Assembly (NCBI RefSeq): GCF_003815675.1
Contig: NZ_CP033918.1
Location: forward strand, 2,108,001-2,172,000
DNA length: 64,000 nt
From: Chryseobacterium sp. G0186
GTDB lineage: Bacteria; Bacteroidota; Bacteroidia; Flavobacteriales; Weeksellaceae
Direction of reading: 5' to 3'
The notes under the pieces were generated by a model. The model made no database searches. It was not told where the DNA came from and was given only the letters and a program-made list of their open reading frames with translations. Positions 33,283-40,798 of this stretch are shown in pieces. Numbering within the stretch: the stretch's first letter is position 1; each line of letters opens with the position of its first letter. The position numbers and the translations under genes were made by a program.

Positions 33283-33921
33283 TTAAATAATAATATTAAG
33301 CTCCGATGGTGGCGGAGGAAGTGTTATTTGTTCTCCTGTATTCTGCGAGTTTCCTCCCTGTGTAATGGAAGAACTCACCCACTTGAAAAAGGAGGAAAGG
33401 GTAATGGCATCAGTTGTATCCAATTTTACGACATGATCTGTCAGTTCTTTCAGAAACTGTTCATCTGCCTTAGGACCTGCAGCGCAGCCTACAATGGCAC
33501 CAAATTCAAGCCCTCTGATCACAGGAATCATCTGTCTGTATTTCTGAATATCCGACGGTTTTCCATCTGTAAATATAAAAAGTAGCGGCTTCCAGTCTCC
33601 TTTTTCATCCTGAGAACCTTTTACAAAGTCTTTCTTTACAAGTTCTGAAACCATTTCCAATGCAGCACCGGTATGGGTAGGCCCGCTATCGGGACAGGTA
33701 ATCTCCATAGGATAAAAATTGGCAAGGGCAATCAGCGGAATACTATTTTTAACTTCTCTGTCGAAAGTGATCACACTTAAATGAAGGCTGTCCATGGCCT
33801 GCGGATCTGCGCGAAGCATACTGATTAATCCGTTGAATCCGTTATTCAGTGCCTGAATAGGTTCTCCGTTCATGGAACCGGAGGTATCCAGTAAAAAATA
33901 GGCTAATAATCTTCTGTTCAT
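33283..33921 (-). CDS. vWA-domain TerY-type protein
   Basis: 212 aa, a single vWA domain with complete MIDAS: DTSGS in YFLLDTSGSMNG, a threonine in GPTHTGAALEM, and the aspartate in IFTDGKPSDI. It ends in a proline-rich tail, LPPPSELNII. It is a paralogue of the next vWA gene but without the zinc ribbon. It lies between terD and the second vWA gene on the same strand, with a hairpin in front of its start. Confidence 0.83.
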   Translation of the reverse strand: MNRRLLAYFLLDTSGSMNGEPIQALNNGFNGLISMLRADPQAMDSLHLSVITFDREVKNSIPLIALANFYPMEITCPDSGPTHTGAALEMVSELVKKDFVKGSQDEKGDWKPLLFIFTDGKPSDIQKYRQMIPVIRGLEFGAIVGCAAGPKADEQFLKELTDHVVKLDTTDAITLSSFFKWVSSSITQGGNSQNTGEQITLPPPPSELNIII

Positions 33922-33929
33922 AAGATAAT

Positions 33930-33980
33930 TATTAATTCTGAAGCTGGTGGAGGAAGTCTTCGACTTCCTCCACCAGCTTA
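33930..33980 (-). pseudogene. Vestigial 3' end of a third vWA gene, folded into an 18-bp hairpin
   Basis: On the minus strand 33967-33935 reads LPPPASELII in one frame, nearly the same as the C terminus of the intact vWA gene downstream (LPPPSELNII). The same bases form a perfect hairpin: AAGCTGGTGGAGGAAGTC (33941-33958), loop TTC, and its complement (33962-33979). No T-run follows on the minus strand, so it is not an intrinsic terminator but may shield or divide the mRNA. It looks like the scar of a deleted or collapsed vWA copy. Confidence 0.5.
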
Positions 33981-34003
33981 TATGTTGAATAGAAATTTAA
34001 AAT

Positions 34004-34678
34004 CTAGTTGGAATAAGAGTACTGCTGTCTCAGAATATCAATAAAATTATCTGTATGATGAGGTTCTCCCAAAGCACGGAATTTCCAGTCACCATTATGA
34101 CGGTAGGCCTCTGCAAAAACCATGGCACACATTCCGTTCATACTGGAATCTCCGGAAAGGCTGTACTTTGTAATTTCCTTTCCTGTAGCATCTACCGCAC
34201 GGATAAAGGCATTTTCAATCATCCCAAAGTGTTGGTTGTTGCTTCTTCCCTGATAAATCGTTACAACAAATATGATTTTCTGATAGCTCTGATCCAATTG
34301 ATCCAGCTTCACAATAATCTGCTCATCATCACCATCTCCTGCACCTGTTCTGTTATCACCGGTCAGCCATACATTTCCACTTGGATGCTGCATAGAATTA
34401 AAGAAAACCACATCGCCCTGATAAAGGCCCATTTGTCTTCCATCATTGGTCTGAACGGTTCTTCCCAGATTGGCAACCTTTCCGTTGCCATCTAAAAGGA
34501 ATGCTACTGCATCAAGATCATATTCAGCTTCTTTATTGAATATTTTCCCAAAGAAACCGCCTTGTTTTCTTACATCCCATCCTAAACCGATCGTTACCTT
34601 AGAAAGGTCATAAACACTTTCTCCACGGTCGTTTTTTCTTAAATCAATTGTTTGACCTTTCTGTAAATTAATTGCCAT
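34004..34678 (-). CDS. TerD family protein
   Basis: 224 aa from the ATG at 34678 (MAINLQKGQ, the same start as its paralogue); an upstream ATG at 34738 would add 20 residues unlike the family and overlap the upstream gene. TerD domains bind calcium: YDLDAVAFLLDGNGKV and GDNRTGAGDGDDEQI hold the acidic ligands. TerD proteins act in stress responses to oxidants, phage and tellurite in other bacteria. Second gene of the cassette. Confidence 0.88.
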   Translation of the reverse strand: MAINLQKGQTIDLRKNDRGESVYDLSKVTIGLGWDVRKQGGFFGKIFNKEAEYDLDAVAFLLDGNGKVANLGRTVQTNDGRQMGLYQGDVVFFNSMQHPSGNVWLTGDNRTGAGDGDDEQIIVKLDQLDQSYQKIIFVVTIYQGRSNNQHFGMIENAFIRAVDATGKEITKYSLSGDSSMNGMCAMVFAEAYRHNGDWKFRALGEPHHTDNFIDILRQQYSYSN

Positions 34679-34703
34679 AGTTATCGTTTTGTGTATTTGA
34701 TGA

Positions 34704-35279
34704 TTATTTGATGATTTGTCCTTTATAATATTTCTCAAGGAAGAATCCTAAGTCTGCTCTGTATCCTATTCCTGAAGCTTCAAATTTCCAACTTCCGTTT
34801 CTTTTATACAGTCTTCCGAATTCAACCCCGGTCTCGATAGAAAAGTCTTCATCCAACTCATATTTTGCAATTTCCTGGTTAGAGCCATTGTCTACCACTC
34901 TGATGTATGAGTTTCTTACCTGTCCGAAGTTCTGTTTTCTTCTTTCAAAATCCTCAATGGTTACCACAAAAAGAATCTCTTCTACTCTTGAATCCACTTT
35001 ATCAAGATCAATAACAATAGCTTCATCATCATCCCCATCGCTGTTTTTACCATTCGGATCATCTCCTGTATGAGTAAGTGCACCATCCGGGGAATTCAGG
35101 TTATTATAAAAAACAAAATATTCCTCGCTTACTAATTTTCTGTCAGAATCAATCATGATTGCAGAAGCATCAAGATCAAAATCGTAGCCCGTTCCTTCAT
35201 TAGGATCCCAACCAAGTCCTATTGTCATTTTCGTCAATCCGATCTCGATCTTTTGTCCTTTCTGTAGATTAATTGCCAT
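34704..35279 (-). CDS. TerD family protein
   Basis: 191 aa, the usual length of TerD/TerE/TerZ. Conserved elements are GLGWDPNEGTGYDFDLDASA, the calcium-loop acidic cluster GDDPNGKNSDGDDDEAI, and SYIRVVDNGSNQEIAKYEL. It is the first gene of the Ter operon, 25 nt before the second terD. The full Ter set (TerA, TerB, TerC) is not present in this window. Confidence 0.9.
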   Translation of the reverse strand: MAINLQKGQKIEIGLTKMTIGLGWDPNEGTGYDFDLDASAIMIDSDRKLVSEEYFVFYNNLNSPDGALTHTGDDPNGKNSDGDDDEAIVIDLDKVDSRVEEILFVVTIEDFERRKQNFGQVRNSYIRVVDNGSNQEIAKYELDEDFSIETGVEFGRLYKRNGSWKFEASGIGYRADLGFFLEKYYKGQIIK

Positions 35280-35336
35280 AGTGTTTTATGTTATGAATTA
35301 TTTTTGCATTAAGATAGAAGTGATTTATGAATTGAC

Positions 35337-35344
35337 CAAATTTA
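35337..35344 (-). promoter_or_regulatory. -7 element of the Ter operon
   Basis: Minus strand TAAATTTG fits TAnnTTTG, about 58 nt from the terD start. The nearest TTG upstream is 26 nt away, longer than usual. Confidence 0.45.
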
Positions 35345-35409
35345 TTTATCAAAAAATAACTGACAGACCGCAATTAATCTCAATATTCTTCATTAAAAAC
35401 TCAATAAAA

Positions 35410-35437
35410 AAAGGTCCAATTAAAAAATTGAACCTTT
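35410..35437 (-). terminator. Terminator of the panD-flippase operon
   Basis: AAAGGTCCAATT (35410-35421) pairs with AATTGAACCTTT (35426-35437) with one mismatch. On the minus strand a T-run follows. It lies 28 nt beyond the stop at 35465. Confidence 0.78.
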
Positions 35438-35464
35438 GTAAAAATATAGTTATTGAATTAATTC

Positions 35465-36487
35465 TTAAAGATCTTTTTCTGCAACAGCAGTATTTCTTGC
35501 TCTAGCCAGCATGGGAATAGAGATAAGTCCCATCACCAGCATAATGACAATTTGAAGCGGCAAAGAAATAAATGAATAGGTAAGCCCCATTTCACCTCCT
35601 AGATCGGCACTTTTCCCCATTGAGATAAACAATGCCATAAACCCGTACTTCATTGCCAGATTATAGGCTCCGATGCCACCACTTGCAGGAATAATCATTC
35701 CCAGTGTTCCCACTACAATAATGAAAAAGCCGTCTGCCATTGTAAATCCTGATGTTTCAGGAAGTGCAAAACATACCAGATAGGCAGCAAAATAATAAGA
35801 AATCCAGATTCCTAATGTATATAATATAAACTTTCCTTTTTGTTTTAATTTAAAGATGGTAGTTAATCCTTGAAAAATTCCGTCTATAAAATTGACAATC
35901 TTTCCTAAAAACGGAACTCCTGCCAGTTTATTCTTAAAAACAAAAAACAGAACGGTACCGCCAATCAATATTAAAAGAACAAGCAAAATCTTATTTGGAT
36001 TGATATTCACCCCGGAATTCTGATAAAATGACAGAATTGCATCGTATTTAAACAATAATGTCAGTCCCAGAAAACCTAGCATACATATAAGGTCTACCAC
36101 CCTTTCCAGAATAATGGTTCCGAAAGATTTGTCTACAGGAACCTTTTCAACTCCGTATAAAGCTGTAGCTCTCGCCAGTTCTCCACTTCTGGGAATGGTA
36201 AGGTTCATTAAATATCCGAACGATATAGACCAAAGTGAATTGGAATTTGAAATTTGATGTCCCATTGGCTCCAGCATCAGATTCCAACGAATAGCCCTGA
36301 ACCAGTAGGCAAGAAGCCCAAATACTGAGGCAAACAATACCCAAAGATAATTGGCTTTCGCTAATGACTGCTGAATCACTTTAAAATCAAGCCCCTTTAA
36401 GGCAAGCCATAAAAAAAAGCCTGCAAAAGCAAGCGATATTACTATTGTAAGTACTGATTTTAATGGATTTTTTGATGTTTTCTCCAT
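35465..36487 (-). CDS. Lysylphosphatidylglycerol synthase transmembrane/UPF0104 family protein
   Basis: 340 aa, about eight membrane helices. The family is the flippase-like membrane part of LPG synthases without the synthase domain. Recognisable segments are FRAIRWNLMLEPMG, NLTIPRSGELARATALYGVEKVPVDKSFGTIILERVVDL and GMIIPASGGIGAYNLAMKYG, which are the conserved motifs of this fold. It probably moves a lipid or glycolipid across the inner membrane. It starts 3 nt after the panD stop, so the two are one operon, an arrangement often seen in Flavobacteriia. Confidence 0.85.
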   Translation of the reverse strand: MEKTSKNPLKSVLTIVISLAFAGFFLWLALKGLDFKVIQQSLAKANYLWVLFASVFGLLAYWFRAIRWNLMLEPMGHQISNSNSLWSISFGYLMNLTIPRSGELARATALYGVEKVPVDKSFGTIILERVVDLICMLGFLGLTLLFKYDAILSFYQNSGVNINPNKILLVLLILIGGTVLFFVFKNKLAGVPFLGKIVNFIDGIFQGLTTIFKLKQKGKFILYTLGIWISYYFAAYLVCFALPETSGFTMADGFFIIVVGTLGMIIPASGGIGAYNLAMKYGFMALFISMGKSADLGGEMGLTYSFISLPLQIVIMLVMGLISIPMLARARNTAVAEKDL

Positions 36488-36490
36488 GTA

Positions 36491-36841
36491 TTACGTAAGA
36501 AGATTTGTTTTTTCATCCGGGAAAACGATCTTCGGCTGGAAATCCTTTGCCTCTTCCGGTGTCATCTGTGCATAGGCAATAATGATAATGATATCATCTC
36601 TTTGTACCTTTCTTGCAGCAGGACCATTCAGACATACTTCTCCTGATTTTCTTTTTCCTTTGATAACATACGTATCAAAACGTTCTCCGTTATTTACATT
36701 AACGATATAAACCCTCTCTCCCACTACCAAACCGGCAGCTTCTATAAGATCTTCATCTATCGTTATACTCCCTATATAATTAAGGTCTGAGGCTGTAACT
36801 CTTACCCTATGAATCTTGGATTTGAAAACTTCTATTAACAT
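36491..36841 (-). CDS. panD: Aspartate 1-decarboxylase proenzyme
   Basis: Makes beta-alanine for pantothenate and coenzyme A synthesis. 116 aa. The self-cleavage site Gly24-Ser25 in [11 protein letters not shown] generates the pyruvoyl cofactor. [20 protein letters not shown] and [19 protein letters not shown] are typical. First gene of a two-gene unit with the UPF0104 protein. Confidence 0.95.
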   Translation of the reverse strand: MLIEVFKSKIHRVRVTASDLNYIGSITIDEDLIEAAGLVVGERVYIVNVNNGERFDTYVIKGKRKSGEVCLNGPAARKVQRDDIIIIIAYAQMTPEEAKDFQPKIVFPDEKTNLLT

Positions 36842-37064
36842 GTTGCAAATTTATTAATAAAAATTAATAAAACAGACCTTCACTATCATTAAAAAACTCC
36901 CACAAACACAGGTGTTTATTTTTACAAAACACAAGAAAAATGACTTTTGCTTATAGAATTAATAATTATATTCTTAAAAACATTAATAGTTTATACTCAA
37001 TTTAGGATTTAATAAATGCAGTAAATAATATTAACTTTTTGCTAAAGTCAATACACATAAGCAT

Positions 37065-37080
37065 TTGGCATGATTTTAGT
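37065..37080 (+). promoter_or_regulatory. Second sigma-54-like motif, in the gap upstream of HU
   Basis: TTGGCATGATTTTAGT has a perfect -24 GG and the right spacing, but the -12 GC is GT. The remainder of the 399-nt gap 36842-37240 holds no gene; it is AT-rich, with the HU promoter at its end. Weak on its own. Confidence 0.25.
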
Positions 37081-37176
37081 AAGCTGTAACGTAGATTTTT
37101 CGCGGAAACCCGAATTATCATATTTTAACTATTTTCAGCGAATAATAAAAAAATTATATAAGTTTTTATAAAAAAA

Positions 37177-37206
37177 TTGCACAATTAGAAAATAGTATTA
37201 TATTTG
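37177..37206 (+). promoter_or_regulatory. HU gene promoter
   Basis: TTG (37177-37179), 19-nt spacer, TATATTTG (37199-37206): an exact two-part promoter 34 nt before the HU ATG. Confidence 0.8.
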
Positions 37207-37240
37207 CTATAATTACGAACTAACTTTAATATTAAAAATT

Positions 37241-37531
37241 ATGAACAAGTCTGAATTAATCGACGCAATCGCAAAAGATGCAGGTATCACTAAAGTTGCA
37301 GCAAAGGCTGCTTTAGAATCTTTCATTTCTAACGTAACTTCTACATTAAAGAAAAAAGACGGAAAAGTTTCTTTAGTAGGTTTCGGTACTTTCTCAGTAG
37401 CTGAGAGAGCAGCTAGACAAGGTATCAACCCTGCAACTAAAAAACCGATCAAAATCGCTGCTAAAAAAGTTGCTAAATTCAAGGCTGGAGCTGATTTATC
37501 AAATGCAGTTTCCGGTGTTAAGAAAAAATAA
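37241..37531 (+). CDS. HU family DNA-binding protein
   Basis: A 96-aa nucleoid protein that bends DNA. Residues 1-90 are canonical HU: MNKSELIDAIAKDAGITKVA, the beta-arm KKDGKVSLVGFGTFSVAERAARQGINPATKKPIKIAAKKV, and the final FKAGADLSNAVSG. The ARxGxNPxT arm with the intercalating Pro is intact. It has a strong promoter and is followed by an intrinsic terminator, so it is monocistronic. It has unusually strong codon bias, as expected for a highly expressed gene. Confidence 0.95.
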   Translation: MNKSELIDAIAKDAGITKVAAKAALESFISNVTSTLKKKDGKVSLVGFGTFSVAERAARQGINPATKKPIKIAAKKVAKFKAGADLSNAVSGVKKK

Positions 37532-37552
37532 TCATTCAGATTATAAAAATGC

Positions 37553-37582
37553 AAGGCTGTTTCTAGAAAGCAGCCTTTTTTG
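37553..37582 (+). terminator. HU gene terminator
   Basis: AAGGCTG (37553-37559) and CAGCCTT (37571-37577) pair, with TTTC/GAAA extending the stem inside, and T6 follows. Confidence 0.85.
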
Positions 37583-37643
37583 TTTTATATAACCACCATT
37601 GAAGTTGTATGGGTTCTGAATTCTCTTTAAAACATTCAATAGG

Positions 37644-37784
37644 AACGGACTTTAGTCCGTTTTAAAAAATCAAATCTTTTCCAATGGCTTTGCCCAAACC
37701 CAACCATTAACGAGAGTGAAAACATGGAGTCTAAGAGACGGCACAAAATGATACTGTAAAAAACAAGCGGACTCTCGCCCGCTT
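37644..37784. repeat. Two REP-like palindromes in a gene-free 391-nt gap
   Basis: AACGGACTTTAGTCCGTT (37644-37661) is a perfect palindrome. AAGCGG and CCGCTT flanking ACTCTCGC (37765-37784) make a related hairpin about 100 nt on. GGACTTTAGTCC-type palindromes are known dispersed REP units in Bacteroidota. I see no gene from 37532 to 37922. Confidence 0.55.
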
Positions 37785-37922
37785 TTAATGATATTTTGTT
37801 TTTATTAAAGATATATGAGGGTATACAAGTCTTAAGTGTAGTAAAGCCGAAATAACACCTTTATAACACTCTTATTTTTTATATACTGAATATACAAGTA
37901 AAAACCTTTTGCCAGCCTCTAA

Positions 37923-38564
37923 TCAAGGAGCCAGTCTTGAAATTTTCCAGTCCAGATCTTCCAAGGTATAGATAATCCGATCATGAAGACGGTTAGGTCT
38001 TCCCTGCCAGAATTCAATTTCATAGGGTTTTGCAAGGTATCCTCCCCAATTGGAAGGTCTTGGAACTTCAGTATTTTCGTACTCCTTCTCCAGGTTCTTT
38101 AATTTTTCTTCCAAAAACTCTCTGTTAGGAATCTCCTGGCTTTGTGGAGAAACTACCGCACCCAGCTGGCTTCCCTTTGGCCTTGAATGAAAATAACCAT
38201 CGCTAAGGTTTTCTGCTACTTTTTCCAGTTTAGCCTTAATAATGATTTGTCTTTCCAGATTGGGCCAGAAGAAATGAAGACACGCCAGATGATTATTTTC
38301 TATAGCCTTCCCTTTTCTGCTGTCATAATTGGTATAGAAAATAAACCCCTCATGAGTATAGGCCTTCAACAATACCATTCTTGTTCTTGGGCAACCGTCC
38401 TCTTCTACTGTAGAAACCGCCATAGCATTAGCTTCAGAGATCACAGAGCTTTCACTAGCCTCTAAAAACCAATCCCTGAACTGTTCAATGGGATTTTGTT
38501 TTATCTCACTTTCAATAAGTTGGGATTTCTCGTACACTTTTCTTTTGTCGTGCAGGTTTTCCAT
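37923..38564 (-). CDS. pdxH: Pyridoxamine 5'-phosphate oxidase
   Basis: Oxidises pyridoxamine or pyridoxine 5'-phosphate to pyridoxal phosphate with FMN and oxygen. 213 aa, a normal length. FMN and substrate-binding regions are clear: TRMVLLKAYTHEGFIFYTNYDSRKG, LHFFWPNLERQIIIKAKLEKV, SRPKGSQLGAVVSPQSQEI, and the C-terminal EFWQGRPNRLHDR...WKISRLAP. Divergent from YqgE; the two ATGs are 24 nt apart. Confidence 0.95.
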   Translation of the reverse strand: MENLHDKRKVYEKSQLIESEIKQNPIEQFRDWFLEASESSVISEANAMAVSTVEEDGCPRTRMVLLKAYTHEGFIFYTNYDSRKGKAIENNHLACLHFFWPNLERQIIIKAKLEKVAENLSDGYFHSRPKGSQLGAVVSPQSQEIPNREFLEEKLKNLEKEYENTEVPRPSNWGGYLAKPYEIEFWQGRPNRLHDRIIYTLEDLDWKISRLAP

Positions 38565-38577
38565 AGATATTTTTTAT

Positions 38578-38585
38578 TAAATTTG
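38578..38585 (+). promoter_or_regulatory. -7 element of a probably leaderless yqgE transcript
   Basis: TAAATTTG ends 3 nt before the ATG at 38589, so the transcript should begin at the start codon. This also argues against upstream in-frame starts. Confidence 0.55.
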
Positions 38586-38588
38586 AGT

Positions 38589-39137
38589 ATGAATCACTCA
38601 TACAAAGGTAAAATATTAATCTCGACCCCTGACATTTCAGGCGATCTTTTTTCCAGATCGGTAGTATTGGTTATTGAACATAACGAAAGCGGTGCATTTG
38701 GTTTGATATTGAATAAGAAGAACTGCCAGATGAGTAGTAAATTCAAAGATTTCTTTGATTTCAAAATTGAGGTATATGACGGAGGCCCTGTGGAAAATGA
38801 GAAAGTATTCTTCATTGTAAAAGGTGAAAAAGTAACTGAAGTCTACACAGAAATTACTGATGAGTATTACCTTACAGAAGATATTGAGCTTATCATCAAC
38901 GCTGTATTAGGAAATGTGCTTGATATTCAAAATATAAAAATATTTTCAGGATACTCCGGATGGTCTCCCAACCAGCTGGATAATGAGGTTCAAAGAAAGA
39001 TGTGGACGGTTGTAGATGTTTATAACCTCGATTACACACTCCCAAACGATCAATCCCTTTGGAAATCGATTATGCAGAATCTTGGTGGAGAATTTCTTCT
39101 TTGGGCAAATTCACCTGAAGACATTTCTTTGAATTAA
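38589..39137 (+). CDS. YqgE/AlgH family (UPF0301) protein
   Basis: 182 aa from the ATG at 38589, which follows the -7 element; longer in-frame extensions overlap pdxH. Family signatures are KGKILISTPDISGDLFSRSVVLVIEHNESGAFGLILNK and IFSGYSGWSPNQLDNE. Reported as a putative regulator in pseudomonads (AlgH), biochemical role unclear. The terminal ANSPEDIS is typical. Divergent from pdxH. Confidence 0.9.
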   Translation: MNHSYKGKILISTPDISGDLFSRSVVLVIEHNESGAFGLILNKKNCQMSSKFKDFFDFKIEVYDGGPVENEKVFFIVKGEKVTEVYTEITDEYYLTEDIELIINAVLGNVLDIQNIKIFSGYSGWSPNQLDNEVQRKMWTVVDVYNLDYTLPNDQSLWKSIMQNLGGEFLLWANSPEDISLN

Positions 39138-39240
39138 CCATAACTTTTTCATAATCAGAACACAATTAACAAACTTTAAGATTTTGTTAACCAATTTTAA
39201 AGAAACTTTTCCCGTTCTTTGGAAAACCAAATTTACTGAA

Positions 39241-39822
39241 ATGAAAGGTCGTACATTACTTGCTTTATCCATCTTTTCGACTACATTTTTATCATTTACT
39301 CCTCTTACCAAGAAATATATTGTCATTGATGCCGGCCATGGCGGAAATGACTTGGGAGCCGTGTATGGTAATTTTTCCGAAAAAGACATTTCATTAAGTA
39401 TTGCCACGGAAATTCAAAAGCTGAATAAGGGACAGGAAAAGTATGACGTTATTTTAACGAGAGATTCAGACACTTATCCCAGTCTTTCTGAAAGAGCTGC
39501 TCAAATCAACAAGCTGAATCCGGAAATGGTCATTTCACTTCACGTCAACAGATCTCCACAGGAGGAAACCACGAATCAGGGAACTGAAGTTTTTATTCAA
39601 AAATCTGAAGCTTCAAAGGTGTTGGCTGAAAAAATATCTCAAAAATTCAATGCCCGTAAAATTGAGGAGCGCAATCTTCATATTTTAAGAGAAACCAAAG
39701 CTCCGGCTGTATTGGTGGAACTGGGATTTATTAATAATTCTGTTGACAGAAATTATATCACCAGTGAAAAAGGGCAAAAGGAAATCGCAAAAAAATTTAT
39801 TGAAGTCTTCAATGAATACTAA
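39241..39822 (+). CDS. N-acetylmuramoyl-L-alanine amidase (Amidase_3)
   Basis: 193 aa from the ATG at 39241, with a short signal peptide (LLALSIFSTTFLSFTPL). The Amidase_3 zinc site is seen as IDAGHGGNDLGA (His), a Glu after it, and SLHVNRSPQ (His); the catalytic Glu lies in APAVLVELGFINN. It cleaves peptidoglycan between muramic acid and the stem peptide in the periplasm. It is compact, with no cell-wall-binding domain. Ends at a bidirectional terminator. Confidence 0.9.
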   Translation: MKGRTLLALSIFSTTFLSFTPLTKKYIVIDAGHGGNDLGAVYGNFSEKDISLSIATEIQKLNKGQEKYDVILTRDSDTYPSLSERAAQINKLNPEMVISLHVNRSPQEETTNQGTEVFIQKSEASKVLAEKISQKFNARKIEERNLHILRETKAPAVLVELGFINNSVDRNYITSEKGQKEIAKKFIEVFNEY

Positions 39823-39853
39823 ATAAGAAACAATTTCTGATTTATTCAGAATA

Positions 39854-39897
39854 AAACCCGGTAAAGGACTTTTGGAACTTTGTTGTTTACCGGGTTT
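39854..39897. terminator. Bidirectional terminator, amidase and class IV aminotransferase-like gene
   Basis: AAACCCGGTAAA (39854-39865) and TTTACCGGGTTT (39886-39897) pair over 12 bp with a 20-nt loop in the convergent gap. Confidence 0.72.
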
Positions 39898-39904
39898 GTC
39901 AATT

Positions 39905-40720
39905 TTATTGATTAAAACTCTTTTTCCAGCTTTCTACCAATTCTACGAATCGGGAAGTTTCAAAGGTCTTATTTCTTATTTTACCTACAGAAAATATGCC
40001 TTTCTCATCTGAGATCATCAAAATCTCTTCGGCTTTCTGAGATTCAAATGCAATAATCTCGTGTTCCTGGATATCAGCCAGATTATTTTTATGCAAGAAA
40101 GTAACAAGATTTTCCATTAAAGGAGAAATGTAGGCACCCTCTGTTTGTTTTGGGACTTTAATAACGTTTCCTTCCAGGAAGAGAAGATTTCCGGAAGTGG
40201 TACGCGCAATCCTTTTATTTGGATTTAAGAGAATCACATCATCAAGATCATTTTCCTGGGCATAAATTTCCCCATAGATATTTTCCGGGCAATGCACTCT
40301 GATATTACTCAGAAGGTTATTATTTACATTAATTTCCTTAATCAGGTCAAGCTCCAATGGTCTTTGGTGAACATCGAGAACATCTTGCATTTCCACCACT
40401 TCATAAAAATAGGAAACCGAGGATTTTGACAGTGTCATTCCGTCATTATTTCTAAAGACCTGAAAATTGACAATTCCATTCTTAATTCCTTTCCCTTCTA
40501 TAATATCATTTTGGAAAAGGGTCTGAAAAAACTCCAGTGTATAGGTAAGAGGAATATTCATTCTCATCTTTCTCATGGAAGCCATCAGGAAGAAATAACA
40601 CTCTTCATCCATGATTAATCCTCCATTTCTTACAAAGAAAGAAACCTTCACAGCATCCCCCCAAAGAAAGGCTCTGTTCTCTACATTTACTACGTCTGAT
40701 GTAAAATATTGATTTTTCAA
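39905..40720 (-). CDS. Class IV aminotransferase-like protein, possibly inactive
   Basis: 271 aa, of the fold shared by branched-chain aminotransferases and aminodeoxychorismate lyase. ENRAFLWGDAVKVSFFVRNG at the start and DDVILLNPNKRIARTTSGNLLFLEGNVIKVP at the C-terminal half are the recognisable parts. The catalytic PLP lysine expected in a KxxNY-type segment before them is not apparent: the aligned stretch reads NIRVHCPENIYG. It may be a degenerate enzyme with a lost or altered role. It lies downstream of the START-like gene, same strand. Confidence 0.7.
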   Translation of the reverse strand: MKNQYFTSDVVNVENRAFLWGDAVKVSFFVRNGGLIMDEECYFFLMASMRKMRMNIPLTYTLEFFQTLFQNDIIEGKGIKNGIVNFQVFRNNDGMTLSKSSVSYFYEVVEMQDVLDVHQRPLELDLIKEINVNNNLLSNIRVHCPENIYGEIYAQENDLDDVILLNPNKRIARTTSGNLLFLEGNVIKVPKQTEGAYISPLMENLVTFLHKNNLADIQEHEIIAFESQKAEEILMISDEKGIFSVGKIRNKTFETSRFVELVESWKKSFNQ

Positions 40721-40750
40721 TTTTTGATGTAATTTATTTACAAAAAAATA

Positions 40751-40770
40751 ATGAACGATAAATCGTTCAT
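40751..40770 (-). terminator. Terminator of the START-like gene
   Basis: ATGAACGAT and ATCGTTCAT pair around AA, followed on the minus strand by a T-run (40742-40748). It separates the gene from the aminotransferase-like gene below. Confidence 0.75.
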
Positions 40771-40798
40771 CAGTTTTATCATTTAATACAGTCCTGCA

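Noticed and set aside
34678-34738. Earlier ATG extending the second TerD protein by 20 residues
   Set aside because: The upstream residues do not match the family, and the paralogue starts with the same MAINLQKGQ.
36842-37240. Hidden gene or riboswitch in the gap upstream of HU
   Set aside because: No reading frame with protein character and no conserved riboswitch core that I can recognise; only the promoter and a weak sigma-54-like motif.
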